64,000 bases of DNA from Liolophura sinensis. Lineage: Eukaryota; Mollusca; Polyplacophora; Chitonida; Chitonidae. The translations under genes and the position numbers were made by a program. The notes beneath the pieces are model-generated. The model ran no database searches and was not told the DNA's origin. It worked only from the letters and a program-made list of their open reading frames with translations. Shown here piece by piece: positions 42,831-55,369 of the stretch (position 1 is the stretch's first letter; each line of letters begins with the position of its first letter). The stretch spans positions 1-64,000 of the forward strand of contig NW_027018014.1 in the NCBI RefSeq assembly GCF_032854445.1, in the 5' to 3' direction.

Positions 42831-43164
42831 TGGAGTAAGATTGGAGGTCGGATGGACCCGGTCCGATCAATCGGCTTGGTCATGTCTTGCCTCTGCGGTG
42901 TCCCAGAATTTCTGTATAACACCATTCCTTAAAGAAAGTGTTATTTCTGAAACTTCGTTTACGGGGACTACGCTTTGATGCGATGGCTCATGGGTCAATC
43001 GAGTAGATTAAATTTAACCTTGGGTATAAATCAATCTGTTCGAGTATACCTCATATGGAATCCTTGGTGTCTTTCCTGCTGGGTATTCCCAGGTTCAGGC
43101 ACCCTTGTTGACACTCCGTGGTGGGTGGGGAACATATGAGGTGAAGTTTATATATATATATGCC

Positions 43165-44521
43165 AGGTCTTCCTCCAACCTTTCAATTAACGTCTCCAGT
43201 ATAACTAACAGGCCTTCCTCTCAGCCGATTTCAAGTGCTGATAAGAAGAGAAAATTAGAGGTTTTGGCTGACTCAGTTGATAACGCACAGAACAGTTGGC
43301 CGGCTTTCATCGTTCCCTCGACAAAGAGTAAACAGAAGCCGGCCTCAAATATTCATCCATTTGTACTTAAAAAGGGCCTTGCCGGGATCAGCAGGTACTT
43401 TAAAAAACGTCAAAAAATTACGATTCGGAGACATTCTCATTGAATGTTTCCGGAAACAACAATCCATCAATTTATTAGCTTTTAATGAAATAACAGATAT
43501 TCCTGTGTATACATCCCCTCATAATTCCCTGAACAGCTGTCAGGGAATTATAAGTGACAGGGATCAGGATATCATTGATTTATCAGAAGATGCAATCTGT
43601 ACAGAACTGAAATCGCAGGGTGTTACCAGAGTGAAACGCTTCACTATAAAGAAATCTGGTAACATCATTAAAATAAATACATATCTTCTAACCTTCAACA
43701 GTAAATCTGTTCCGTCGTATATCTACATTCGCCCGTATAGGGTTAGGATGGATTTATATATCCCCAACCCGACTTGTTGTTTTAACTGTCAAAAGTTTGG
43801 TCATGGCAAGAGCCAATGCAAAAATAAACTGGTTTGTTTTCGGTGCGGCAGTGAAGGTGATGATGGTTTCGAGCGTAGCAGCACAGTTAAGTGCTGCAAT
43901 TGCAGTGGAGATCACATGGCCTCCTCTAGGGACTGCCCACTTTTCGTAAAAGAAAAACAAATAATCACAATAAAAACTAAAAACAATATATCGTATCAGG
44001 AGGCCCGCAAACTAGTCTCGCCTCCTAATACTTCACTGCAGACTTCATTTGCCAATGCGGTCAAGCGAGTAGCATCTGTTGCTACTCAAACCTCCTTGAC
44101 TTGGCCCATTGGAAACGACAAACCTAGTTCTCTACAACCTGCTGCTCAACCTGCACGTAATTCCTGTTCAACCCAGACGACTACAGTAACTCAAAACCCC
44201 CCAGTAAATATTACAAAACAAACTGATAACCCTGAATCTCATCAAAGCAAAAACAAACCTGCCCGAATTGAGTGTGAAAATAAATCTCGTAATGAAAATA
44301 ATAAACCTAGTGGCCCCACAGAGCGTCCCTCTAAGGCCACTAGGGACTCTGTTCAAACTTTTAATAGGTTTGGACCGTTGGAGGACGTTGGTCCTTCAAC
44401 ATTAGATGCGGAAGTAATGGATACATCACCCGCACCAGGGAGATCTAAAAGCCGATCTCCACGCAAGGGTCGTCCACGGTCTAAACATAAAGACAAATCC
44501 CCCATACGCCTTCCTCCATAA
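43165..44521 (+). pseudogene. LINE D ORF1, zinc-knuckle RNA-binding protein (one early frameshift)
   Basis: The last 414 codons (from 43277) are open, but the natural N-terminus (KKRKLEVLADSVDN...) is in another frame until about 43390. The protein has LSEDAICTELKSQGVTRVKRF, then three knuckles. The first is intact (CFNCQKFGHGKSQC). The second has lost its His and last Cys (CFRCGSEGDDGFER; compare GHDDFDC at 61375). The third is intact (CCNCSGDHMASSRDC). A basic tail follows with GPTERPSKATRD and SRSPRKGRPRSKHKDK. It would coat the element RNA and act as a chaperone. Confidence 0.82.
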
Positions 44522-44539
44522 TGTCTTTTTAGACAAAAT

Positions 44540-47500
44540 TATGCAATGGGATTGTCGAGGTCTTAAGGCAAATTGTATTAAAATAAAACAGCTAGTTCAC
44601 TTTTTTAATTCCATTGTACTTATTCACATGAAGAAGAGCGAGCTGCAGGCGGCTCCTCGATATTCATAAATAATAGAATTATCCATAGCCCTGTTGCTTT
44701 GCATACGGAGCTTCAGGCTGTCGACTTCCGTTTTTCATTGTGTAAAACAGTCACATTATGTTCGGTGTATATACCTCCGAACACTTTGTCAGCTTCTCAG
44801 TTACATAATCTTACAGAAAAATTACCTAAACGGTTTATAATAATGGGAGATTTTAATTCCCATAACCCCCTATGGGGCAGTAATAACATTAAAATTAAGG
44901 GCAAGATAATGGAAGACTTTTTATCGAAGGATGAACTGTGCTATTTCAATGACGGTTCTAATACCTATTTACATCCAGGTAATGGCGCGTATTCTGCTAT
45001 CGATCTGACTATCTCCGATGCATCAATTCTCGTTGATTTTTCTTGGAAAGTGCATGACGATCCTTGTGGTAGTGACCATTTGCTATAATCCTAGAACATA
45101 TCACTTCTAATTCTGTAGAACGTGTAGCTGGGTGGAAATTCGATAAAGCAGACTGGATCGCATTTGAGGTGTCCTGTGAAGCTGATATCTCTCCACAGAC
45201 TCTCAATGCAGCAGATGATTCTATATTAAAATTTAACGAGCTTGTATTGCGGGCTGACGATAGAACTATACCTAAGACCTCGACAAATCCCAAATCCAAA
45301 AGTAAACCCTGGTACGACAATGACTGTCGTAAAGCCACAAAGAACCGTAAAAAAGCTGAACGCAGATTTAATCATTTACCTTGGTTAAATAATAACTTAA
45401 ACCAGGTTCGTAATTTTAGAGCCAAGGCTCGTCGACTACTCAACTCCAAGAGACGATCGTGTTGGTGGAACTTTGTTTCGGGCATTACGTCAAAAACACC
45501 CATGCGTAAGGTCTGGAACATGGTTCAGAAACTTAAGGGCAAAAATAGTAAAGCGAAAGTCCAGCATTTGAAAGATGGAGATAATATATTAACCTCTCCA
45601 TGCAATATAGCAAATAAATTAGCTGAGACAATTTCCAAGAAATTTTCTTCTGAGAACTATACAAAAGAAAACCAACATATTAAAACCCAGAAGGATAAAA
45701 TTAAATTGCCCTTTCCTTCTAAAAATTTAGAAAACTATTATTGTCCTTTTAATATCGACAAACTTAAAACTGCATTAAAAAAGGCTGACGATACTGCTTG
45801 TAGTCCTGATAACGTATACAAGTTTCTGAATCATTTACCACCTGAGCCACTGGAGACTCTCTTGGACTTGCTTAATGATATTTGGATAACTGGTAATTTC
45901 CCACCATCATGGAGGGAGGCGTGTGTTATCCCGGTCCGCAAACCGGGTAAGGATCATACTGATCCAAATAATTACCGTCCCATAGCTCTTACCATTTGTG
46001 TCTGTAAGATGATGGAACGAATGATTAATGATAGGACTTGTTTGGTTTCTTGAAACCAACAAGTTACTTTCTAATATTCAGTGTGGTTTTCGTTCAGGTA
46101 GATCCACTATGGATCACCTTATTCGATTCGAAACCTTTATTCGCCATGGCTTCATCAATAAAGAATTTGTGGTGTCCATATTTTTTGGCCTTGAAAAAGC
46201 CTACGACACCATATGGAATTATAGTCTTTTAAAAGACCTGGCGAATATGGGATTCAAGGTCGCTTACCTATATTTATATCTCAATTTTTATCTGATCGTC
46301 AGTTTAAGGTACGGGTGGGTTCCACTCTTTCTGACTCTTTTAAAGCAGGAAATGGTGTACCCCCGGGCAGCATTCTATCACCAACTCTGTTTAGCATAAA
46401 ATAAATAACCTACCCAAAACATTAACATCGGATACAGAGGGTTCTTTATATGTTGATGTTTTCCTGATATGCTACCGAGCCTAAGAATATGAATAATATC
46501 GAACGTCAGCTGCAGCTTTGTCTCAATAAAATCGAGAAATGGGCAACTGAAAACGGTTTTAGATTTTCAACGTCTAAAACCGTCGGTGTGCATTTTTGTA
46601 AGAAATGGAAATTTCATCTTGATCCCGAGCTTAATTTTTGTGGTGAACAGATTAAAATTCATGGAGAACGAAGTTTTTAGGTATAATATTTGATAGTAAG
46701 CTATCTTGTATACCTCATATTAAACGCTTAAAGCTGATAGTACAAAAGCTCTCATTATAATTAAGGTCGTGTCTAGCACAGAGTGGGGTGCGGACCCATC
46801 AGTTTTACTTAATTTATATCGTTCTTTGGTGAGGTCTAAATTGGACTATGGATCCATCATTTACGGTTCCGCTCGGAAGTCGTACATTAAAATGTTTGAT
46901 GCTATTTATCATCAAGGTTTGAAACTCAGCCTTGGTGCTTTTAGAACCTCACCAGTAGAAAGTTTATACGTAGTGGTTAATGAGCCTTCTTTTTATAACC
47001 GACATATAAAACTGAGCCTTCAATATGCTACAAAGTTTAAAGCTCATCCAACAAAACCTGCCTACGACTGTGTTTTCAATCCATTATATGTAGACAAATA
47101 TACTAAATGTCCTAACAAGATCCGTTCGTTCGGTCTTCGTATACGGGACCGTATTGTGGGAGCTAATATCAAGCTGGAGGAGATAGCTCCGGTGTCTTTT
47201 ACGGAGTCTCCTCCATGGCTTCTTCCACACCCTGAACTAATATTTGATCTACGTAAATATAATAAATCGAATATAAATCCTCTTATAATTCAGCAAGGTT
47301 TTGCTGAAATTAAAGCTAATTATATGGATTATAAATTTATATATACTGACGGGTCAAAGGATGCCGACAGGGTTGCGGCTGCGGTGGTCATGTTGCAGCG
47401 AGTCTCTTCCTTTCGTCTTCCATCCTCTTCTTAAATATTCTGTGCCGAGGCCAGAAGTATACTCCTAATCTTATCATTTGTTTCTTCTGGGCATGCCCAG

Positions 47501-48112
47501 AGGACAGTGACATGCATTGATTCGTTGTCTTGCCTTTTTGCGATTCAGAATAATAAATTTAAAAATCCATTGATACTTGAAATAATCGCCAAACACCGAA
47601 AACTAATTAAGAGAGGTAAAGATATTATAATCTGTTGGATAGCAAGTCACACTGGTATCCATGGAAACACAGTCGTGGACAGGGAAGCGAAAGCTGCCCT
47701 ATCTAAACCTGTATCTCGAGTAAAAATTCCTTATACTGACGTGAAGTGTAATATTCTTAAATATATTCGTCGCCTTTGGCAGGGTGAATGGACTTGCAGA
47801 TCCACAATAAACTGCATGCCATCCATCCTGTCATTGGCTACAATGCCTACACTTGTGGAATGTATCGCAGAGACCAAGTAGTTTTAACGAGGTGTCGTAT
47901 TGAGCATTCTCATCTGACACACAATTTCATCTTAGATGGGAGCAGTGCTCCCAAGTGTGTTGGATGTGATGCTAAATACGGCATTAAACATATCTTGGTT
48001 GACTGTGTAGACTTTGCCCATGTTAGGCAAAGGTTCTACACGATCAACTCTATATGTGATTTATTTGACAGCATCGCTGGCGATGTTTGAAGGCCATTGG
48101 CCCATATCATAA
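44540..48112 (+). pseudogene. LINE D ORF2: AP endonuclease, RT, RNase H
   Basis: Endonuclease: MGDFNSHNPLWGSNN (44840-44890) and CGSDHLL (about 45070), where a one-base loss shifts frame. RT: PPSWREACVIPVRKPGKDHTDPNNYRPIAL (fingers), GFRSGRSTMDHLIRFETF, a damaged palm near 46270-46480, KTVGVHFCKK, LVRSKLDYGSIIYGSARKSY. RNase H: FIYTDGSKDADRVAAAVVM (47340), CIDSLSC, WIASHTGIHGNTVVDREAK (47640), then C-terminal CVGCDAKYGIKHILVDC. At least six frame breaks. The proteins nick DNA, copy the RNA in place and remove the template. Confidence 0.87.
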
Positions 48113-48404
48113 AATATAAATATCAATTGTCTGAAATATAAACAAAAGTTATATACATACAGCTTTCTAAATATACTAATTTTTTAAATATGATGGTTTT
48201 CGAGTTTTAACTGTTTTGGTTTTTTCTTATCTGATTTTAAACATGTCTGTACTTTTTGTTTTATTTTTTTGATGTTTTCGAAAACCTTAACCGTCTCATG
48301 TTTTCACCTTGTTCTGGCCACGATATGGCTAAAATATTGCCGATGTGGCCATAAGCCATAATCATTCATTCATTCATTCCAAGTTCTACAGCTGTGAGCT
48401 GATT

Positions 48405-48471
<67 letters not shown>
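48405..48471. repeat. (TA)n microsatellite
   Basis: A TA run of about 30 units joining the LINE D tail to an R2-type fragment. The 24 bases between tail and run (AAGTTCTACAGCTGTGAGC...) match R2a sequence at 50123. Confidence 0.97.
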
Positions 48472-48475
<4 letters not shown>

Positions 48476-49025
48476 CCCTGTGCAGCTTGCTCATGCCAAA
48501 GAGCCCGTTCATTGTTCCTCCATGACCCTGATAGCTGGAATTTTACCGTTAGATAAGCAATCTGCTCGTCCATTGCCATTACTTCGCCAATGTGTTGAAC
48601 AGCTATGTCCGAGGATTCAGTCACTGCTTCGAGATTGTTTCGGCGTATCAAGTTTGACAAGGTTCTGACCGCCATCTCGGGTAGCTGTGTAGAGGAAGTG
48701 GTTTGAGGTGGAACGGTGTAGTATGCCAAAGACTTGAGGGACGTTTTCCTGAAGTTACATCCCTGGCCATGCCACCTGCACTGCGGCGAATAGAGTGTCC
48801 AGTGAGATGTTAAACAATAAGGGTGATAAAGGATCACCTTGCTTAATCCCCCTATTCATGGCTATGTTCTCAGTATAGCTCGATCCCACTTTAAACCCTT
48901 GTAAATATCGGAGACGATATCAATGAAGTGGGGATGAACCTTGAACCGCTGTATCCCTTTTTTGATCAGGTCGTGCGACACTGGATCGAAGGCTTTGGTC
49001 AGGCCCAGGAATGCAGCATATTATG

Positions 49026-49490
49026 CTAGTGCAGAAGTCTTGGCATGCTCGATAACTGATCGAGCCAGAATAGGTTGTCTGCGCAGCTTTTCGCCGGGAC
49101 GAACCGACGTTGCCTTGGGTTGAGTTCAATGGCTCTTTGCAATCTATGTGTAAGGATATTGGTATAGATACGTAGCAGGAACGAACTGATAGTATGCGGC
49201 GGCCACATACCAATATCCTCCAAGTTGTCTTCAGCGTTTGGTAGGAGGATGGAGCGCTTCTCTTTTAGTGATTTGGGGATTTCACCGCTGAAGAGCCAAA
49301 TGTTGTATAACATTGACAAGTTGATGCTCTTTTGATCAACTTTCCTAAGGGTTTGTAGTTGTATTTTACATTTCTTTAAGAACCTGCAGACTTCCTCTGG
49401 TGTTATTGGATTGAGGATTTGCCAGTTATCTGCTGGTGTTGCTGCGGGATAACTGCTCAGGATGGCCTCCAGCCTCCTGAAATCGCTCAA
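49026..49490 (-). pseudogene. R2a RT fingers
   Basis: A 154-residue open stretch from NPITPEEVCRFLKKCK through SGEIPKSLKEKRSILLPNAED and SSFLLRIYTNILTHRL to LNPRQRRFVPAKSCADN, the finger and early palm region of an R2-type RT. The frame ends before the catalytic Asp residues. Confidence 0.72.
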
Positions 49491-49846
49491 CGTAGCTCTG
49501 GTGCACTTCTGTTGACTTTAAGGGGCATTCCTGTTGTGTTTTGTTGTCGAGGATCTCTTTGGTCAACCCTTTCCTATCATTGGCATACCTATACTGGCAA
49601 TATCCATATTTCTTGGCTTTGGCACACCTATACTGGCAATATCCATATTTCTTTGCTTTTTGACTCTGGCGCTTTGATTCAAGTGATCAATCTTGTCTTT
49701 TTGTCTTTGCATTCTTTTTAACTGTTTTCTCAATGGTGTCACACAATCTTTTGTAGGATGCTGTCAGAATCCAAGCTGACTGTTTCACTTGTGGTGAGTG
49801 CTGTGAAAGGGGGTGTTGGCCATGTCCTCTGCCTGTTCAGTTTATG

Positions 49847-50498
49847 TTATACTGACGGAATCTGTGTCAAGAGGCGTGTGTCTGCAATTAGACTGCGTTT
49901 ATTGGACAATTGCGCCGACGTTCTGCCAGATAGTCTTTCCGTTTGCTGTTTATCGCTTTTTGGAGTACCCCAGAGCTCGTCGTTTAAGCGACACAGAACC
50001 TCAATGTCTGCTTTACTCCATAGGCTGTCAGTTGCAGTAGTTTGAGATGGTATTCCTGCAAGTATCTGACATAGTTTTAGAGTCCTCCTTTTGTCGGAAA
50101 ATTGTTTGGCAGTTTTGCATCCAAGTTCTACAGCTATGAGCTGATTTATGTTTTTGTGGCCAGCAAAACGGCCATTCAGAATTCTGAGTTGTTCCGTTTC
50201 CGCTTTTTCTGGCTTTGGGTGGGGGAGGGAGTACGCGGGCTTCAGTACGTTTATCACGTTTTCTCTGAATATCGGCCTGATGTGCGACGGCTCGCTCTTC
50301 ATTGAAAATCGCGGGGTGGCGCAATCTTTCATGTTGGGATACACCTGCGGCTGACTTAAATTTGCGGCCACACTCGATGCATTCATACATAGGTTTGTTG
50401 TCCCCTGGGATGATAATTCGGGGATCCTTACATATTCCTGCATGTACAGCCATCCCATGGGCTGTATGGCCTTTTTCCCCCGCAGGCTCTACAGACAA
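49847..50498 (-). pseudogene. R2a N-terminal DNA-binding region
   Basis: Two overlapping minus frames (50498-50028 and 50458-49847) together carry the C2H2 finger, a Pro/Lys linker and the Myb-like helices (NINQLIAVELGCKTAKQ). They alternate by frameshift. In R2 elements this part recognises the target site. The target specificity of this copy cannot be read from the window. Confidence 0.68.
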
Positions 50499-50599
50499 AA
50501 TGTAGAACCGAGTCGTGACTCTTTAACTTGGTAGCCCTTTGCTTTACCAAGTTTGAAACCGTCCTTGTGGCCCAACATTCCAATCGTTCCACATCAAAA

Positions 50600-52066
50600 T
50601 GTGGCATTTAATATATATCGTTCAGTCTAAGCTGAGGTCTAAATTGGACTATGGGTCCATCATTTACGCTTCTGCAAGGAATTCGTATATTAAAATGTTG
50701 GATCCTGTTCATCACCAAGGTTTGAGGATCAGTCTTGGTGCTTTTAGGACTTCACCAGTAAAAAGTTAATACGTGTTGGCAAATGAGCCTACTTTATATG
50801 ACAGACGTACGAAACGGAGTCTTCAATATGCTACAAAGCTTCAAGTTCATCCAACGAAACCTGCCCACGACTGTGTTTTCAATTCATCATATAAAGATAA
50901 ATTTAATAAATGCTCCCATAAGATACCTTCGTTCGGTCTTGGTATACGGGTCAATATTGTAGAAGTTAACATCAAGCTAGAGGAAATAGTTCCGGTGTCT
51001 TTTCCGGAATCACCTCCCTGGCTTCTTCCAAAGCCTAAACTGATATTTGATCTACGTAAATATAACAAATCACATACAAATCCTCTTATAATTTAGCAAA
51101 GTTTTGCTGAAATTAAGGCTACTTATATGGATTATAGATTTATATACACTAACGGGTCAAAGGACACTGAAGCGGCCAGGGCTATTCTCCAGGCCTTATC
51201 AAATGTACGCCCAGAGGGCAGTGATAGGCAGCCATTCGCTGTCTTGCATTTAAGCAATTGAAAATAATAAATTTAAAATTGATTAATTCCTGAAATAATA
51301 GCAAAACATAGAAAAAAACTAATTAAAACAGGTTAAGATATTCTATTCTGTTGGATACCAAGTCACATTGATATCCATGGAGACACAGAAGTGGACAAGG
51401 AAGCGAAAACTGCCCTATATAAAGCTGTATCTCGGGTGAAAATCCCCGTTTACTTATGTGAAGAATAATATTCGTAATTATATTCGTGGCACGGCGAATG
51501 GGACTTGTAGGTCTGTTATAAAATGCATTTTATTCACCCTGCCATCGGCTACAATTCCAACACTAATGAATGTCTCGTTGAGACCAAGTATTAACGAGGT
51601 GGCGTATTGGCCACTCTTGTCTAACACAATTCCATCCAGGATGGGAGCAGTGCTCCCGAATGTGTTGGATATAGTGCCCAATATAACATCAAACATGTCA
51701 TGTTGACTGTGTAAACCTTGCCCATGTCCGCCAAAGATTCTACAGTCAACTGTGTGTGTGTGATTTGTTTCACAGAATCGAATTTGAATTGTCATAAATA
51801 TCTATAGATGAAAAGTTATATACATATAGATTTCTTGATATACTATTTTTAAAATATGCTGGTTTTCGAGTTTGAACTGTTTTTTGGTTGTTCTTATTTG
51901 ACTTTCAACATGTCCGAATGTTTATGTTTTGTTTTGAACGTTCTGACCACTATATCGGAAACCTCAACCGCCTCGTGTTTTCACCTTGTTCTTGCCACGA
52001 TATGGTTGAAATATTACCAATGTGGTGTTAAGCCATAATCTTTCTTTCATTTATTCATTCATTGAA
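50600..52066 (+). mobile_element. I-superfamily LINE fragment E
   Basis: Starts in the RT thumb (LRSKLDYGSIIYAS) with a stop after TSPVKS, a linker (PPWLLPKPKLIFDLRKYNKS), a remnant RNase H (FIYTNGSKD, with Asn for the catalytic Asp) and the Cys/His end. The 3' UTR ends AAGCCATAATCTTTCTTTCATTTATTCATTC. Strongly decayed. Confidence 0.78.
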
Positions 52067-52888
52067 AGTGTAATGTTTCGCCTCTAGCGATGAGAAGAAG
52101 CTGAAAGAATGATTGAGTGCCGTATTGAGAACGGCGTAAAATACCAAGCAAATAAGTGAAGTAATAAAAAAATCACACTTACTGACTCACTCGCACTGTT
52201 GCGGCACCACTCTTTATCCCATTCATCTCCTAATGTCTTGGTCGTCTCGTCATTGAGCATTCCTAAAGTGCTAGGTCTCTCATCATCTTCACTGGTCTCG
52301 TCTGTCTTTTCTGTCACTGGTCGCCTGACACGTCACTTTCTTTTCATCTCATCCTTCATTCTCATCTGCACCACTGCCTCCTGCACTACCCTCTCCTCCA
52401 CCTGTTGTTTTTTCTGCTATTTTACACATCGCCGTGGCTTCTAGGTTCTTCTTCGGTTTTAGGATCAGCTGGCGATGCCGCCTCGTGTTTTGAACCTTAT
52501 GTATTCCCTTAAAGTATGTGTGGAGCCTTCTGAAAGGTATTGTGCAGATAAAGCACGTCGATTTCGGTTGTCTCCGATGGCGGCCAAGAGTCTAGCGTTG
52601 GCGCTTCTGTTCATGCAGGTACAAATAATACATCTTCCGATATGGCTGAAATATTGCTGATGTGGCGTTAAACCATAATCATTCATTCATTCATTCATTG
52701 AAATCTAGTGTTGACCTTATCATAACTGTGATCAGGCACCAATTGGTTAATGTCATCGCTGTTTACAATGATGAATAGATACAAGTTGGTGACCGCATAT
52801 ACATAAATTCTGTTCTATCTTTACATTACGAAAAATAGTCGTAGAGTATATGAACACGGCCCACAACTGTACCGATATACATGTACTT
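52067..52888. other. Non-coding stretch with SINE/LINE tails
   Basis: 52105-52150 (GAACGGCGTAAAATACCAAG) resembles the 3' end of the SINE at 53047. 52630-52700 (GATATGGCTGAAATATTGC...GGCGTTAAACCATAATCATTC) is a LINE/SINE tail without a recognisable body. No gene. Confidence 0.65.
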
Positions 52889-53095
52889 GAGAGGCCTCTG
52901 TGGCTCAGTTGGTTAGCGCGCTACCTTCCTCTCCGGCCGTACTTGGGAAGGTCTTTTCTGCAGATTGTCGGATTTCTCCCAGACTATGCCCGGTTTCAAC
53001 CCACCATAATGCTGGCCGCCGTGGTATAAGTGAAATATTCTTGAGGACGGCGTTAAACACCAATCAAATAAATAAAGAAATAAACATGTACATGA
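52889..53095 (+). mobile_element. tRNA-derived SINE
   Basis: It begins GAGGCCTCTGTGGCTCAGTTGG with an A-box-like TGGCTCAGTTGGTTAGCGCG, and a B-box-like GGTTTCAACCC at 52992-53002. It ends GACGGCGTTAAACACCAATC followed by AAATAAATAAAG. The head resembles a tRNA with an internal RNA polymerase III promoter. Such SINEs have no protein and are copied by a partner LINE. Box B is degenerate. Confidence 0.8.
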
Positions 53096-53305
53096 AATCA
53101 GAATTGGGGAATGGATAATTAGAAGAGCAAGTACATTTATAATAAAGGCTATTAATACATATGCATGGGCATTTTGCACGGGCTATTTATTGCACCTATA
53201 TATTGAGGAAACAAATTGGAGCAGGCTACTGAAAGCCGTGGCGGTTATTGAAATCCAGTTAAATCCTCATTAATGTACACTTATGATATATATATAAATA
53301 TATAT
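53096..53305. other. Short non-coding link with (TA)n
   Basis: Ends with a TA-rich run at 53283-53303 in the same position relative to the R2-type fragment as the run at 48405-48471. Confidence 0.7.
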
Positions 53306-55290
53306 AAGCTATATGGCCCTGTGCAGCTTGCTCATACCAAGCAGCCCGTTCAATGTTCCTCCATGGCCCTAATAGTTGGAACTGGGCCGTTAGATAAACA
53401 TTCTGCTCGTCCATTGCCAGTACTTCGCCAATGTGTTGAATAGCGATGTCCCAGGATTCACTCATTGCTTCGAGATTGTTTGAGCGTATCAAGTTTGACA
53501 AGGTTCAGGCCGCCACTTCGAGTAGCTGTGTAGAGGAAGTGGTTTGAGGTGGAACGGTGTAGTATGCCAAAGACTTGAGGGACGTTTTTGCGAAGATATC
53601 CCTGGCCATGCACCTGCACTGCTGCGAATAGAGTGTCCAGTGAGATGTTAAACAATAAGGGTGATAAAGGATCACCTTGCTTAACTCCTCTATTCATGGC
53701 TATGTTCTCTCGTCGGAGACGATATCAATGAAGTGGGGATGAACCTTGAACCGTTGTATCGTTTTTTTTGGATCCAAGTCGTGTGACACTGGATCGAAGG
53801 CTTTGGTCAGGCCCAAGAATGCAGCATTTGATGCTAGTGCAAAAGTCTTGGCATGCTCGATCATTAATCGAGCTAGAAATAGGTGGTCTGCGCAGCTTTT
53901 CGCCGGGACGAACCCACGTTTCCTTGGGTTGAGATCAATGGCTTCCTGTAATCTATGTGTAAGGATATTGGTATAGATATGTAGCAGCTTTCTTAATCTC
54001 TTTTAGTGATTCGGGGTTTCACTGCTGAAAGGCCAGATGATGTATAACACTAACAACATTGTGCCCTTTTTTGATGAAATTTCCTAAGGACTTGTAGTTG
54101 TATACCACCCTGTCCTGCAGCGGACTTTGCGTCACTTTTCTTTAAGAACTTGCAGTCTTCCTTCGGTGTTATTGGATTGAGGATTTGCCCGTTTTCCGCT
54201 GGTGTTGCTGCGCGATAACTGCTCAGGTTGGCCTCCAGCCCCCTAAAATCGCTCAACGTAGCTCTGGTGCACTTCTGTTGACTTTAAGGGGCATTCCTGC
54301 TGTGTTTTGTTGTCGAGGATCTTTTTGGCCAACCCTTTCCTATCATTGGCATACCTTTACTGGCAATATCCATATTTCTGGGCTTTTTAAGTGGTTGATC
54401 TTGTATTTTTGGTTTTGGATTCTTTTTAAGTGTTTTCTCTATGTTGTCACACAACCTTTTGACGGATGTGGTCAGAATCCAAGCTTACTGCTTCACCTGT
54501 GGTCAGTGCTGTAAGAGTTTGTGCTGTGTCCCACTCTAGTTGTGACTTCACAGCTTTTGGCTGGATTTGTTGGAAGAAATTGGTGCCATGAAAGGTGGTG
54601 TTGGCCATGTCCTCTTCCTGTTCAGTCGATGTTGTACTGTCGGAATCTGTGTGAAAAGGTGAAAGTGGACGCAATCTGGTCAGTCCAAGCCGACTTGTTG
54701 GACAATTGCGCCGACGTTTTGCCAGATATTCTTTCCGCTATATGTTTATTGGTTTTCGGAGTACCCCAGAGGCCGTCGTCTAAGCGACACAGGCCCTCAA
54801 TGTCTGCTTTGCTTCATGGGGTGTCAGTTGCAGCAGTTTGAATTGGTTTTACTGCAAGTATCTGACATACTTTTAGAGTCCTCCTTTTGTCGGAAATTTG
54901 TTTGGATTTTTTGCCTCCAAGTTCTACAGCTATGAGCTGATTGATGTTTTTGTGGTAAGCGAAACGGCCATTCAGAATTATGAGTTGTTCCGTTTCCGTT
55001 TTCTCTGGCTTGGGGGGGGGGGGGGGGAACCACGGCGGCTTCAGTACGTTTATCACATTTTCTCTGAATCTCGGCCTGATGTGCGACGGCTCGCTCTTCA
55101 CTGCAGATCGCGGGGTGGTATACACCTGTGGCTGACTTAAATTTACGGCCACATTCGATGCATTCAAGCATAGGTGTCGTCCCCTGGGATGATAATTCGG
55201 CGATGCTTACATATTCTTGTACGTATAGCCATCCCATGCTCTTTATGGCCTTTTTCCCCCGCAGGCTTTACAGACAAAATGTAGAACCGA
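53306..55290 (-). mobile_element. R2-type LINE fragment b (duplicate of fragment a)
   Basis: Same order as fragment a: finger region (LECIECGRKFKSATGV), Myb-like segment (LNGRFAYHKNINQLIAVELG), damaged RT fingers (NPITPKEDCKFLKK) and palm (NRGVKQGDPLSPLLFNI, 53640-53697). It keeps a palm segment that fragment a has more badly damaged. A run of about 15 G lies at 55013-55027 in the Pro-codon linker. Confidence 0.72.
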
Positions 55291-55369
55291 GTCGTGACTC
55301 TTTTACATGGTAGCCCTTTGCTCTACCAAGTTTGAAACGGTCCTTGTGGCTCAACAGTCCAATCGTTCC

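Larger units (their letters stand above)
42831..48378 (+). mobile_element. I-superfamily LINE D, nearly full length
   Basis: 5' region from about 42831 (GGTCCGATCAATCGGCTTGG; GACACTCCGTGGTGGGTGGGG), ORF1 to 44521, ORF2 44540-48112, 3' UTR and tail (CCACGATATGGCTAAAATATTGC..., AAGCCATAATCATTCATTCATTC). It is the best copy in the window and serves as reference for the others. ORF2 carries several frameshifts. Confidence 0.9.
48474..50510 (-). mobile_element. R2-type LINE fragment a
   Basis: Read leftward from 50510. A C2H2 finger (YECIECGRKFKSAAGVSQHERLRH, about 50390-50320) is preceded by a damaged finger (GEKGHTAHGM). A Myb-like segment follows (LNGRFAGHKNINQLIAVELG...SDKRR), then RT fingers (NPITPEEVCRFLKK; WPPHTISSFLLRIYTNIL; ELNPRQRRFVPA) and palm pieces near 48800. 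N-terminal zinc fingers plus Myb plus this RT are typical of the R2 clade. Many frame breaks and deletions; no YADD box or C-terminal endonuclease seen. Confidence 0.72.

Noticed and set aside
49419-50045. Plus-strand open frames at 49.4-50.0 kb
   Set aside because: Antisense to R2-type coding sequence.
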